From Burkholderia sp. PAMC 26561 (GTDB lineage: Bacteria > Pseudomonadota > Gammaproteobacteria > Burkholderiales > Burkholderiaceae): a stretch of 64,000 nucleotides of DNA. The notes under the pieces were generated by a model. The model saw nothing but the letters and a program-made list of their open reading frames with translations. It was not told the DNA's origin and did not search any database. This document shows positions 36,870-46,156 of the stretch, one piece after another (the first letter of the stretch is position 1; every line of letters begins with the position of its first letter). The stretch is from positions 434,001 to 498,000 of the forward strand of contig NZ_CP014307.1 of NCBI RefSeq assembly GCF_001557535.2, read 5' to 3'. A program made the translations under genes and the position numbers.

Positions 36870-37645
36870 AGGTTGACGAACAAACCGCCATCTACCAGTA
36901 ACGATGCACCCGTCACGTACCGGGCGCGATCGGACGCGAGAAACGTCACGCATTGTGCGACGTCGTCGGGCTGACCCAGACGTCCCAGCGGAATGCGCTT
37001 TTCCATGTAGGCGCGCTTTTCGGAATCGGCTAGATCTTCGGCGTTCAGGTCGGTGGCGATCGTGCCGGGCATCACCGAATTGCAGCGAATGCCGTAAGGT
37101 CCCAACGCGATCGCGCACGATTGCATCAGCGAATGCACGCCCGCCTTGGTCGGCGTGTAATGCGTCTGCATCGCGCCGCCAACCAGTGCGCTGATCGAGC
37201 TCGTCGCGACAATCGCGCCGCCCGTTCCCTGCAACTTCATCTGGTTCGCTACCGCCTGCGTGACATAGAACGCGCCGTTCAGGTTCACGCCGACCGTCGC
37301 TTCATACACCGACGCCGGCATGTCCAGGAACGCATGAAACGGGCAGATGCCGGCGTTGCTTGCGAGGACATCCACGTGACCGAATGCATCGACAGCGTGC
37401 TTCACCAGTTCGATACCCGTCTCGCGCTCGGCAACATTGCCTTCCACCGCGATCACACGCTGGCCGAGTTGTTCGATCTCGCCGGTGACTTCTTCCACAG
37501 CGGATAAACGTCCGTATGAGCGGTCGTTATCGCCCCAGTAATTCAGCACGACGTCCGCGCCTTCCTTCGCGCACGCCACCGCGATCGCGCGGCCAATGCC
37601 TCGCGATGCGCCGGTCACGATCACCACTTTGTTCTCGAGCAGCAC
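36863..37645 (-). CDS. L-rhamnose 1-dehydrogenase (SDR)
   Basis: 260 aa. Oxidises L-rhamnose to L-rhamnono-lactone, using NAD(P). It has the cofactor motif TGASRGIGRA, the NAG motif SNAGICPFH, catalytic Ser in TSSISALV and Tyr-Lys in YTPTKAG, and LLVDGGLFVNLQ at the end, as in known rhamnose dehydrogenases. I choose GTG 37645 (MLLENKVVIVTG), preceded by TGAGG; an upstream ATG at 37693 would overlap rhmD. It is the last gene of the catabolic operon. The role is supported by rhmD directly upstream. Confidence 0.85.
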   Translation of the reverse strand: MLLENKVVIVTGASRGIGRAIAVACAKEGADVVLNYWGDNDRSYGRLSAVEEVTGEIEQLGQRVIAVEGNVAERETGIELVKHAVDAFGHVDVLASNAGICPFHAFLDMPASVYEATVGVNLNGAFYVTQAVANQMKLQGTGGAIVATSSISALVGGAMQTHYTPTKAGVHSLMQSCAIALGPYGIRCNSVMPGTIATDLNAEDLADSEKRAYMEKRIPLGRLGQPDDVAQCVTFLASDRARYVTGASLLVDGGLFVNLQ

Positions 37646-37662
37646 GATTAACCTCAATAGGC

Positions 37663-38841
37663 TCAGTGTGTATAAGGACGCGTCAGCGTGCATTCGGGAT
37701 TGAGCCGCACGCCGAAACCCGGCGTCTCCGGCACCTTCATCCGGCCATTCACGGGCACGGGTTCATCCAGCAGAAGCGGGTTGAACATGGGCACGACTTC
37801 ATCGGCTTTGGGCGCCATCATCAGGAACTCGGCGAACGGCGAGTTATGTCTTGTGACCACGAAATGATAGCTATATACCGATGAACCATGCGGCACGACA
37901 AGCACGTTATGCGCGTCGGCAAGCGCCGAGATCTTGATCAGTTCCGTGATGCCACCGCACCAGCCCACATCGGGCTGCACGAGATCGGCGCAACCCATTT
38001 CAAACAGCATACGGAAACCCCAGCGTGTGGCTTCGTGCTCGCCGGTCGTCACCATCATGCCGCGCGGCACCGAACGGCGCAGTTCGGCGTAACCCCAATA
38101 GTCGTCGGGCGGCAGCGCTTCTTCAATCCACTTCAGGCCATACTCTTTCGCTGCATGCGCAAGACGTGTGGCGTAGTTCAGGTCGAGGCTCATCCAGCAA
38201 TCCAGCATCAGCCAGAAATCGTCGCCCACTTTCGCCCGCATATCGGCGAGCTTGGCAATGTTCTTCAGGAGCCCTTCTTCGCCCTCGGCAGGCCCATGTT
38301 GCAATGGCATCTTCCCGCCGATAAACCCCATCCCCTTCGCCAGATCCGGACGTGCGCCCGTTGCATAGAATTGCAGTTCGTCGCGAACGGGTCCGCCCAA
38401 GAGGTGAAATACCGGTTCCTTGCGCACCTTCGCAAGCAAGTCCCACAGCGCAAGATCCACCCCTGATATTGCGTTGAGCACGATACCTTTACGCCCGTAA
38501 TAGAGCGTGGCGAAATACATCTGGTCCCACATCTTCTCGATGTCCGTCACGCGCTGGCCTTCAAGGAATCTCGCCAGATGCTTCTCCACGATGAACGCGC
38601 CGATCTCGCCGCCCGTGGTCACTGCAAAGCCGACGGTTCCATCGCTTGCTTCGATCTCGACGACCAGCGAGCCGAGCACGTTCAGGCCAAACGACTGCCG
38701 GCTTTGCCTGTACTCGGGATAACGCGCCATTGGCGTGGAGACGTGGTCATCGATCCAGTGATCGGCGCCCTGGTCGTGGTAGTCGGCGCCGCCGCCGCGA
38801 ACGGTGAACGCGCGGACGTGGCGAATGGTAGGCATGGACAT
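37663..38841 (-). CDS. rhmD: L-rhamnonate dehydratase
   Basis: 392 aa, enolase superfamily, removes water from L-rhamnonate to give 2-keto-3-deoxy-L-rhamnonate. Segments diagnostic for RhmD are [14 protein letters not shown] near the N-terminus, [20 protein letters not shown], the first metal ligand in [30 protein letters not shown] and [10 protein letters not shown] with the acid/base His. It matches E. coli RhmD closely across its length, ending RPYTH against RPYSH. It is flanked by the rhamnose dehydrogenase and an MFS permease. This gene fixes the locus as rhamnose rather than fucose. Confidence 0.95.
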   Translation of the reverse strand: MSMPTIRHVRAFTVRGGGADYHDQGADHWIDDHVSTPMARYPEYRQSRQSFGLNVLGSLVVEIEASDGTVGFAVTTGGEIGAFIVEKHLARFLEGQRVTDIEKMWDQMYFATLYYGRKGIVLNAISGVDLALWDLLAKVRKEPVFHLLGGPVRDELQFYATGARPDLAKGMGFIGGKMPLQHGPAEGEEGLLKNIAKLADMRAKVGDDFWLMLDCWMSLDLNYATRLAHAAKEYGLKWIEEALPPDDYWGYAELRRSVPRGMMVTTGEHEATRWGFRMLFEMGCADLVQPDVGWCGGITELIKISALADAHNVLVVPHGSSVYSYHFVVTRHNSPFAEFLMMAPKADEVVPMFNPLLLDEPVPVNGRMKVPETPGFGVRLNPECTLTRPYTH

Positions 38842-38868
38842 GATCGGACTCCGTTTAAGTTCTGGTGT

Positions 38869-40188
38869 TCAGGATGCTTTGGCGTGTTCGCCAGGTGTGT
38901 AAGCAGATGTCCGCGCGGGTCGCACGAATACGATGATGGCTATCGCGGCGAGCACGGCAACGACGCCGAGAAGCACGAGGCCGGCGCTCGTTGAATCGTA
39001 GAAACGCTCGGCGCTCGTACGGATCATCGGCGCGACGAAACCGCCGAGGCCGCCGAGCGAGTTGATCAGCGCAATCGCGCCCGCCGCCGCAGCGCCCGTC
39101 AGATAATGCGTCGGAAAGGTCCAGAAGAGCGGCTGCGCGGCAATCAGTCCACTTGCGGCAAAACACAGGGCGATGAGCGAAATCAGCGGCTGGCCCGCGA
39201 GCCCCGAGATCGCGATACCCAATCCCGCCACGACCAGCATGACGACAGCGAGACGCCTGTGCTGCGCGTGACGATCCGCGTAACGCGGCACGATCCACGT
39301 GACGAGCACCGCGCACAGCCACGGAATCGCCGTCACGAAGCCGACCTTGGCGCCGACATGCGCGCCCATCAGCGCGGCCACCTGTTGCGGCAGATAAAAG
39401 ATCACGCCATACACGGACATCTGGATCAGGAAATACACCGCCGACAAAATCAGCACGCGCGGATCGACCAGCGCGGCAAACACGGAACGCGGACCATGCG
39501 CGGATGCGGTCGCCGCGTCCTGGTCGAGTCGCGCGATCAGCAGGCTGCGTTGGTTTGCATCGAGCCAGCGCGCCTTGGACGGATCGTTGTCGAGATACCA
39601 GAACGCCCAGATTCCCACGAGCGATGCCAGCACGCCTTCGACCAGAAAGAGCCATTGCCAACCGGCAAATCCGAGCGCGCCGTGAAGGTCGAGCAACGCG
39701 CCCGACAGCGGACTGCCGAAGATGAACGCGAGCGGCGCGCCGAAATAAAACACGCCCAACGCCCTTGCACGCGCGGATTGCGGAAACCATCGCGTGAGGT
39801 AATAGACGATGCCGGGGAAAAATCCTGCTTCCGCCACGCCGAGCATGAAGCGCAAGACGTAGAACGCCGTGGCCGTATGCGCGAACGCCATTGCCGCCGA
39901 CACAAGCCCCCATGTCACCATGATCCGGCACATCCAGAGCTTCGCGCCCACGCGATGCAGCAGTAGGTTGCTCGGCACTTCGAAGAGTGCATAACCCACG
40001 AAGAACACACCCGCGCCGAATGCGAACGCGGCGTTCGACAAACCCGTATCGTGCTGAAGCGCTTTCTGTGCGAAGCCGATGTTCGCCCGGTCGAGGAACG
40101 CGAGCATGTACATCAGCAACAGGAACGGCAGCAGGCGACGCATCACGCGAGCGGTGACGGCGTCCTCCGCATTTGCGAGATCGCTCAT
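38869..40188 (-). CDS. MFS permease of the sugar-acid (ACS) group, probably for L-rhamnonate
   Basis: 439 aa with about 12 transmembrane helices. FLDRANIGFA after TM1 is the anion:cation symporter signature, and VAEAGFFPGIVYYLTRWFP is typical of TM4-5 in sugar-acid and aromatic-acid permeases. It lies 27 bp upstream of rhmD. In E. coli a similar permease (RhmT) sits beside rhmD, so rhamnonate uptake is the best guess. Together with the ABC importer this would let the cell take up both the sugar and its acid. Confidence 0.85.
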   Translation of the reverse strand: MSDLANAEDAVTARVMRRLLPFLLLMYMLAFLDRANIGFAQKALQHDTGLSNAAFAFGAGVFFVGYALFEVPSNLLLHRVGAKLWMCRIMVTWGLVSAAMAFAHTATAFYVLRFMLGVAEAGFFPGIVYYLTRWFPQSARARALGVFYFGAPLAFIFGSPLSGALLDLHGALGFAGWQWLFLVEGVLASLVGIWAFWYLDNDPSKARWLDANQRSLLIARLDQDAATASAHGPRSVFAALVDPRVLILSAVYFLIQMSVYGVIFYLPQQVAALMGAHVGAKVGFVTAIPWLCAVLVTWIVPRYADRHAQHRRLAVVMLVVAGLGIAISGLAGQPLISLIALCFAASGLIAAQPLFWTFPTHYLTGAAAAGAIALINSLGGLGGFVAPMIRTSAERFYDSTSAGLVLLGVVAVLAAIAIIVFVRPARTSAYTPGEHAKAS

Positions 40189-40243
40189 GCGTGTCTCCGG
40201 ATATTGTTATGTCGCGGGCAACGCCCGCGTGAAGCAGAACGCT

Positions 40244-40996
40244 TTAGTAAGTCGCGCGTCCGCCCGACAGATCGAATACCGACGCCGTGCTGAATGCGCA
40301 ATCCTCGGAACTGAGCCACAGGATCAGCGACGCCGCTTCTTCCGGCAGAAGGAAGCGGTTCATCGGGATCTTGGAGAGCATGTAGTCGATGTGCTGCTGC
40401 GACATCGAATCGAAGATCTCGGTCTTGGCAGCAGCCGGCGTCACGGCATTCACGAGAATGCCGCGCGTGGCGAGTTCCTTGCCGAGCGACTTCGTCAGTC
40501 CGATAAGACCTGCCTTCGAAGCGCTGTAGTGCGATGCGTTCGGGTTGCCTTCCTTGCCGGCCACTGATGCAATGTTCACGATACGCCCATACCCTTCCTT
40601 CAGCATATGCGGCACGATTGCGCGGCAGGTGAGATACGGGCCGATCAGGTTCACGTCGATCACGCGGCGCCAGACATCGGGCGCGAGTTCCCATGTCGTG
40701 CCGTTGCCGCCCGTGATACCGGCGCAGTTGATCAGCACGTCGATCTTGCGATGCGCTTCCAGCGTCTGCTGAACCGCCTGTTCAACCGATGTTTCCTCGG
40801 TCAGTTCGACCACGGCAATGCTCACCTTGCCGCCATTCGACAGTTCGCCACGGGCGCGTTCGAGCCGCTCGGAATCGATATCCCACAGCGCGACTTCCGC
40901 GCCCGAAGCCAGCGCGCGTTGCGCCACCGCATAACCGATACCGCGTGCGCCGCCGGTAATCACAACGGTCCGTCCGGCCAGATCGATCTGGTTCAT
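40244..40996 (-). CDS. SDR dehydrogenase, probably 2-keto-3-deoxy-L-rhamnonate 4-dehydrogenase
   Basis: 250 aa. TGGARGIGYA binds NAD(P), NCAGITGG is the structural motif, and catalytic residues lie in NIASVAG and YSASKAG; the C-terminal FDLSGGRATY is typical of the KDR/KDF dehydrogenase group. It would oxidise the rhmD product to the 2,4-diketo acid. I start at the ATG at 40996 after AAGGAGAC. It leads the operon with the MFS permease, rhmD and rhamnose dehydrogenase genes. The role is a context-based assignment; the family alone gives only an SDR. Confidence 0.82.
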   Translation of the reverse strand: MNQIDLAGRTVVITGGARGIGYAVAQRALASGAEVALWDIDSERLERARGELSNGGKVSIAVVELTEETSVEQAVQQTLEAHRKIDVLINCAGITGGNGTTWELAPDVWRRVIDVNLIGPYLTCRAIVPHMLKEGYGRIVNIASVAGKEGNPNASHYSASKAGLIGLTKSLGKELATRGILVNAVTPAAAKTEIFDSMSQQHIDYMLSKIPMNRFLLPEEAASLILWLSSEDCAFSTASVFDLSGGRATY

Positions 40997-41161
40997 CGTG
41001 TCTCCTTGTGTTGGATGTTCTGCTGTTGCAAGCACTATAGGGGCCAAGTCATAGCCGGACAATCCGAGTATTCGATGATGCGATAGCGAAAGCGGATCGC
41101 AGCGCGGTGATAGCATTCCTGTCACTACTCGGAAGTCAGGGTAACAACATGCGGAGTGGAC

Positions 41162-42103
41162 ATGCCGGAAGTCATCGAACACACGGTGTTTGCCGAGGGG
41201 CGGCTTTCAATCGGCTTGACCCTGCCGATGCTGTCATCGGGCAATGCCGTAGCCGACTTCGATGAACAGATCGCGTTGGCCCGCCTCGCAGACGAGCTTG
41301 GCTTCGCCGCGCTGTGGGTGCGCGACGTGCCGTTGAACAGCAGCGACTACCCGGACCCGGTCGGGCATCTCGATCCCTGGGTATTGCTTGGCGCGGTGGC
41401 GTCGCACACCAAGAACATCGCGCTCGCCAGCGGCGCAATCGTGCTGACGCTGCGGCATCCGCTTCATATCGCGAAGGGTGCGGTATCGGTGAACACACTG
41501 AGTAAAGGGCGATTCATCCTGGGCCTTGGCTCCGGCGATCGTCCGCATGAATACGCGGCGTTTGGCATTGATGCGAACGAGCGGCGGGAGGTGTATCGGC
41601 AGCATTGGGATACGGTCGCGGCCGCGATTGGCCGCGAACCAAGGGTCATTCCGGACCAGTCGCCGCCGGACGCGCCCGAATTCTTCCTGTTACCAACATC
41701 GCCGACACCCGTTCCGATGATCGCCGTCGGTTCAGGCGGCCAGAGCGTCGACTGGATTGCACGCAATGCGATCGGCTGGATGACGTATCACCGAGAGCCG
41801 GAAAAGCAGCGCGCGAGGTACAGCATGTGGAGGGCGGCGGTCGATCGCGTCGCGCCGGGCGAGTTTCGGGCGTTCGGCGTGGCGATGGGGCTCGATCTCG
41901 CCGCCGATCAAAACGAAGCCGCCGAGCCTCGCTCGCTGGGATACCGGACGGGGAGCAACGATCTCATCAGGATTCTGCGAGAGATGCGCGAGAACGGCAC
42001 GCATCACGTCACGCTGAACCTGCAGGCATCGAAGCGCCCATCGCGCGAGATTCTTGAAGAACTCGCAGCGGAAGTACTGCCTGAGTTTCAGATCCGGGCG
42101 TAA
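41162..42103 (+). CDS. LLM-class flavin oxidoreductase
   Basis: 313 aa, luciferase-like TIM barrel. LADELGFAALWVRDVPL and LSKGRFILGLGSGDRPHEYAAF are family blocks, with MIAVGSGGQS in the second half. I use the ATG at 41162, five bases after GGAG. It is divergent from the KDR dehydrogenase gene with 165 bp between, and convergent with the DUF3100 gene. Its substrate is unknown and a role in rhamnose metabolism is not expected. Confidence 0.85.
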   Translation: MPEVIEHTVFAEGRLSIGLTLPMLSSGNAVADFDEQIALARLADELGFAALWVRDVPLNSSDYPDPVGHLDPWVLLGAVASHTKNIALASGAIVLTLRHPLHIAKGAVSVNTLSKGRFILGLGSGDRPHEYAAFGIDANERREVYRQHWDTVAAAIGREPRVIPDQSPPDAPEFFLLPTSPTPVPMIAVGSGGQSVDWIARNAIGWMTYHREPEKQRARYSMWRAAVDRVAPGEFRAFGVAMGLDLAADQNEAAEPRSLGYRTGSNDLIRILREMRENGTHHVTLNLQASKRPSREILEELAAEVLPEFQIRA

Positions 42104-42159
42104 GGCGGCGGGGATTCGCCGCAGCGGTATCTGGCGTCGAAGTAAGGGTGTTCGAACGC

Positions 42160-43503
42160 TCAGACGTGGAAGAACTGCGCCACCAGCGTCGCGCCCAGGA
42201 ACGTTCCCGCATTCGCCACGAACGAAACCAGCACGATGCGCCATCCCAGCCGGCGAAACGCGGGGATGTCCTTGGCAATCGAGAGGCCTGCAAAGGTCAA
42301 CATGGGCGTGGTGATGTTGAGAAAATCGTTCTGTGCGCTGTACGCCGATATCTGTGACGCCCACGGGCACCACGGTGACGTCAGGAACATCGCGACAATC
42401 GAGACCCAGCAAACCGCCGGGATCTTGCGTCCGCTCACCGTGTAGATTGCATCGCCAACAATGGTCGCAAGCACCATGATCAACATGCCGGGGAAACCGG
42501 AAAACGGCGTGGTGCCGTGCGTGATCCAGTCGCAACCGAGTGCGAACACAGCGGTCACGCCCCACGCAACCAGCTTCCCGCGATAACCCAGTTCGGGCGC
42601 GGCGGTTTCGACATCGCCAAGCTTCGGACGCTCGTCTTCAATGACCTTCGACGCATCCGACGCCTTGCTCGTACGCCCGATCAGCGGCTCGAGAATGCGG
42701 TATCCCCATACGGCCATCGGCAGCGAAATGAAGAGCGTGAAGTAGGTGCCGACAGTCGTCGTGATCAGGTTGCTCGCGGCGGCAAACGTCAGCACGGCCT
42801 TCGCCATTTCGGGCGTCTGCTGTGCGGCGATTGCACCTGATGCGGCGGCCATCATGCTGCCCGACCCAACACCCGAACCCATTGCAAGCGCAAGCGGATG
42901 GAAGATGTTCAGGCTTGCGACAAAGCCCGCAAAGATCGCGATGAACACCGCGCCGAAGACCGTCCCCGTCAGATACTCGGCAAGCACGCCGCGTCCTTCC
43001 GGCGAGTCCATGCCGTACTTCTCGCCGATGATCGCAAGACTCGGTTCGCGCCCCACGGAAAAGGTCGCGCCGATCGCCTCGCGCTTGATACCGAGCAGCA
43101 ACGCAAGCGGCAAACCGAGCAGGATGGTCCCGACAAAATGCCCGAGCTCCTGGAACGCCAGTGCCCACCCCGACGCGGCGAGCTTGGGCAACGCACCGCC
43201 CACCAGCAATCCCAGCTTGGCTACAAACAAGAGAAGTGCAGGCTGCAATACGGCCGCAGCGAGGAACTGCGTCTTGACGTCGAGCCGCGCGGCGCCGCTC
43301 CATCGGCCACTTGCCAGACCTAGAGCGGCGCCGAGAAGAAGCGCCCAGATCATAGGGAGCAGAACGACTTTTCCCGGCCCGACCTTGAACGTGAACGAGC
43401 CGATGAATTCGGCAATGAGCAGGATGACTGCTGCATAAAAGAAGAGCTTCGCGCTCCTCAAGCCATCACTGCCCCGTTGTTGCGCAGCCACCGTGCTTGC
43501 CAT
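42160..43503 (-). CDS. DUF3100-family membrane protein
   Basis: 447 aa with about 11 to 12 hydrophobic segments. AIIGEKYGMDSPEGRG, SGVGSGSMMAAASGAIAA and LTFAAASNLITTTVGTY are typical of DUF3100 proteins, a family with transporter-like features (Gly-rich re-entrant-like loops) and no established substrate. It follows the aldehyde dehydrogenase gene by 75 bp on the same strand. With the ALDH and HIBADH-type genes upstream and the divergent LysR, it is probably the transporter of a small-acid pathway. That role is inference. Confidence 0.82.
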   Translation of the reverse strand: MASTVAAQQRGSDGLRSAKLFFYAAVILLIAEFIGSFTFKVGPGKVVLLPMIWALLLGAALGLASGRWSGAARLDVKTQFLAAAVLQPALLLFVAKLGLLVGGALPKLAASGWALAFQELGHFVGTILLGLPLALLLGIKREAIGATFSVGREPSLAIIGEKYGMDSPEGRGVLAEYLTGTVFGAVFIAIFAGFVASLNIFHPLALAMGSGVGSGSMMAAASGAIAAQQTPEMAKAVLTFAAASNLITTTVGTYFTLFISLPMAVWGYRILEPLIGRTSKASDASKVIEDERPKLGDVETAAPELGYRGKLVAWGVTAVFALGCDWITHGTTPFSGFPGMLIMVLATIVGDAIYTVSGRKIPAVCWVSIVAMFLTSPWCPWASQISAYSAQNDFLNITTPMLTFAGLSIAKDIPAFRRLGWRIVLVSFVANAGTFLGATLVAQFFHV

Positions 43504-43578
43504 TGTTTTTCTCCTTTATGTCCTCTTGTCTTCCCGCTTCGGTCCAACGCGGGAAGGCATGTTGCCTTATAAAAAACT

Positions 43579-45090
43579 TCAAAGATAGCCGAATGCAGTT
43601 GCCGGTTCTTTAGCCGTTTCAACCCACACGCTCTTGGTCTGCGTGTACTCGTACAACGCTTCCACCCCGCTCGAACGTCCGTATCCACTCATACCATAGC
43701 CACCGAACGGAGACGCGACATTAATGGTTTTATAGCCATTGATCCAGAAGGTTCCGGCATTGACCTGACCCGCCACGCGATGAGCACGGCCCACGTCGTT
43801 GGTCCACACCGCACCGGCAAGGCCAAACTCGGTATCGTTCGCAATGGCAAGCGCCTCTTCTTCGGTATCGAATGGAATGGCGGCCACCACCGGTCCGAAA
43901 ATCTCCGTGCGCGCCACATCCATTTCGTTCGTTACGTTCGACAGCACCGTCGGCGAGACGAAGTAGCCGCCATCGGATCGCTCAGCCGATCCCGCTGCGA
44001 GCGTTGCGCCTGCCTCGACGCCGCTTGCGATCATCTTCATCACATGGTTGTACTGCGTGATGTTATTGATCGGGCCGACTTCGGTGGCGTCATCGAGCGG
44101 AAGACCGACCTTGATCTTGCGCGCGCCCGCTGCCACCATGCCGACGAACTCGTCATAGACCGAACGCTGGACCAGCAGACGCGATCCCGCCACGCAACTC
44201 TGGCCAGCTCCGGCGAAGATCGCGGCTTGCGCGGTCAGCGCGGCGTGCTTCAGGTTGGCATCGGCGAAGATGATGTTGGCCGACTTGCCGCCGAGTTCCA
44301 GCACGCAGGGCAGCACCCGTTTGGCCGCCGCTTCTGCAATGCGCACGCCGGTCGCGGGCGAACCGACGAACACGACTTTCTTCACTGCCTTGTGCGCGAT
44401 TGCAGCTTGCGCAACGGTGTGTCCAAGACCTGCGAGAACGTTGATCAAGCCCTTGGGCGCACCCGCCTTTTCCGCGAGCATGGCAACGACGAGCGACGTA
44501 AAAGGTGTCATCTCCGACGGCTTCAGCAACACCGCATTACCCATGCAGATAGCCGGTGCAAGTTGCCATCCGCATGTGAAGACCGGTGCGTTCCAGGGCG
44601 TGATCTGCAAGACGGTGCCCGCCGGTTCGCGCCGCGTGTAGTTCAGATGCGATGTCGGGACGGGGATCACGTCGCCGTAGAACTTGTCGGCCCAGCCGCC
44701 GTAGTACTCGAACATTTCCGCGACCTTGGCGACTTCGCCACGGCAATCGCGAATAGGCTTGCCAGAGCCCATCGATTCAAGGCGTGCGAGGTTTTCGGTA
44801 TCGCGCCGCAACTCGCGCGCAATGTCGAACATCACGCGCCCGCGTGCGGCGTGCGTCATCGCCCACCATTGTTTCTGCGCGCGTTGTGCAGCATCCGCGG
44901 CGATATCGACGATGGCCGCGCCGCCATCCTTGTACGAAAGGCTCGGCTTGCCGGTGGCGGCATCGTAGAGCTGGATCAGTTCGCCCGTTCCTTCTATGAG
45001 TTCACCGCCAACATACGATCCGATCGTCTTTGCATTCGGGAAGAAATGTGCGAAGGCGGCCAACAGGTTTTCTGCTGCGTTGTCATCCAT
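43579..45090 (-). CDS. NAD(P)-dependent aldehyde dehydrogenase
   Basis: 503 aa. The general base Glu is in LELGGKSAN and the nucleophile Cys in GAGQSCVAGSR. The cofactor segment ITPWNAPVFTCGWQLAPA is also present. All catalytic features are intact. The substrate is unknown; it is not the CoA-acylating type. I start at 45090 (MDDNAAENLL) after CCGGAG; the longer open frame to 45315 reads through the preceding gene. It lies 20 bp after the HIBADH-like gene, clearly one operon. Confidence 0.9.
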   Translation of the reverse strand: MDDNAAENLLAAFAHFFPNAKTIGSYVGGELIEGTGELIQLYDAATGKPSLSYKDGGAAIVDIAADAAQRAQKQWWAMTHAARGRVMFDIARELRRDTENLARLESMGSGKPIRDCRGEVAKVAEMFEYYGGWADKFYGDVIPVPTSHLNYTRREPAGTVLQITPWNAPVFTCGWQLAPAICMGNAVLLKPSEMTPFTSLVVAMLAEKAGAPKGLINVLAGLGHTVAQAAIAHKAVKKVVFVGSPATGVRIAEAAAKRVLPCVLELGGKSANIIFADANLKHAALTAQAAIFAGAGQSCVAGSRLLVQRSVYDEFVGMVAAGARKIKVGLPLDDATEVGPINNITQYNHVMKMIASGVEAGATLAAGSAERSDGGYFVSPTVLSNVTNEMDVARTEIFGPVVAAIPFDTEEEALAIANDTEFGLAGAVWTNDVGRAHRVAGQVNAGTFWINGYKTINVASPFGGYGMSGYGRSSGVEALYEYTQTKSVWVETAKEPATAFGYL

Positions 45091-45110
45091 TTTGATTCTC
45101 CGGAATTCGC

Positions 45111-45980
45111 TTACTTTGGTTCGATGAATTGCACGATGCGATTGAAGTCCTCCGCATCGCCGATGGTCTTTTCGCTTTCCGCCCACAAGCGCCCTGCTTC
45201 CGTGGCGACCGGTGCATCGATGTCCTGAGCGCGCAGCAAGTCCATCGCGAGGCGCACGTCCTTGCGCATCAGTTTCATGGTGAAACCGGAATCGAACGTG
45301 TCGGTGAAGATCCACGTGGGATAGTTCGTGAGCGTCGCGCTGTTGCGGCCCGAACCGCCGTTGAGCGCTTCGACCAGTTTCTCCGGATCCACGCCGGCGG
45401 CCTTTGCCGCGCGCACCGCTTCACTCGTTGCGAGCAGATGCACGCCCGTCAGCAAGTTGTTGATGATCTTCGTGACGTGCCCCGCGCCGACCGGGCCGAC
45501 ATGCACGCGCTTCGCGCTCATCACGGCGAGGATCGGTTCGACCGCCGCGACGTCCTGTTCCGAACCGCCGAGAACCATGGTCATGGTCGCGGTTGCCGCG
45601 CCTTTCGGACCGCCGCTCACGGGAGCATCAACGAAACCGATCTTCAGCTCCGCCAACGCAGCCGCGACCTTGCGCGTGCTGTTAGGCTCGGCCGTAGTTG
45701 TATCGATAACGATGAGCCCCGCCTTTCCGTGCGCGGCAATTCCGCCTTCACCGAGTACGACCGCTTCCACGATCGCCGATGTCGGCAGCGACAAGACCAG
45801 CACATCCGCGTCCCGCGTGATGTCGGCAATGGACGCACGCGGCGAGACGCCCTCGGCTTCGAGCGCGGCCGCGACACCGGGCGCCGCATCGAATCCAAGC
45901 ACGGCATAACCGCCGCGTTTGAGCGAAAGCGCCATGCCGCGCCCCATGTTCCCCAATCCCACCACACCAACCGTCTGCAT
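45111..45980 (-). CDS. beta-hydroxyacid dehydrogenase (HIBADH-like)
   Basis: 289 aa. VGLGNMGRGMA is the Rossmann motif, DAPVSGGPKGA the substrate loop and KIINNLLTG the catalytic Lys segment. It belongs to the 3-hydroxyisobutyrate/tartronate-semialdehyde reductase group; the substrate is undefined. I start at 45980 after GGAG, because the open frame to 46325 overlaps the divergent LysR gene. It is the first gene of the HIBADH-ALDH-DUF3100 operon. Confidence 0.88.
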   Translation of the reverse strand: MQTVGVVGLGNMGRGMALSLKRGGYAVLGFDAAPGVAAALEAEGVSPRASIADITRDADVLVLSLPTSAIVEAVVLGEGGIAAHGKAGLIVIDTTTAEPNSTRKVAAALAELKIGFVDAPVSGGPKGAATATMTMVLGGSEQDVAAVEPILAVMSAKRVHVGPVGAGHVTKIINNLLTGVHLLATSEAVRAAKAAGVDPEKLVEALNGGSGRNSATLTNYPTWIFTDTFDSGFTMKLMRKDVRLAMDLLRAQDIDAPVATEAGRLWAESEKTIGDAEDFNRIVQFIEPK

Positions 45981-46075
45981 AAATCCACTCCATCGGGAAT
46001 ACGCCCCGGCCGGAGAGAAAAGGTCTGTCCGTCGTCGAGCGTGTTTGGAAGGCTTATCTTCGGTCGGCAAGACCC

Positions 46076-46121
46076 TATAATCAATCAGCGCCAATATTGA
46101 TATCGTTCTGATTTTTAGAAC
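46076..46121. promoter_or_regulatory. candidate LysR operator and promoter elements
   Basis: The perfect palindrome GTTCT-N7-AGAAC at 46105-46121 contains a T-N11-A core, the LysR box pattern. It lies 36 bp upstream of the LysR start. A second inverted repeat, ATCAAT-N10-ATTGAT, spans 46080-46101, and TATAAT occurs at 46076-46081. The shared divergent position fits autoregulation plus control of the HIBADH-ALDH operon. Confidence 0.55.
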
Positions 46122-46156
46122 ACTCACCCTCGAAGCGAGCGCTGGAAAACCACGCC

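Noticed and set aside
38855..39931. 358-codon minus-strand frame rich in Arg and Gly
   Set aside because: Out-of-frame reading of the MFS permease gene on the same strand.
43780..45228. 482-codon plus-strand open frame
   Set aside because: Antisense shadow of the aldehyde dehydrogenase gene.
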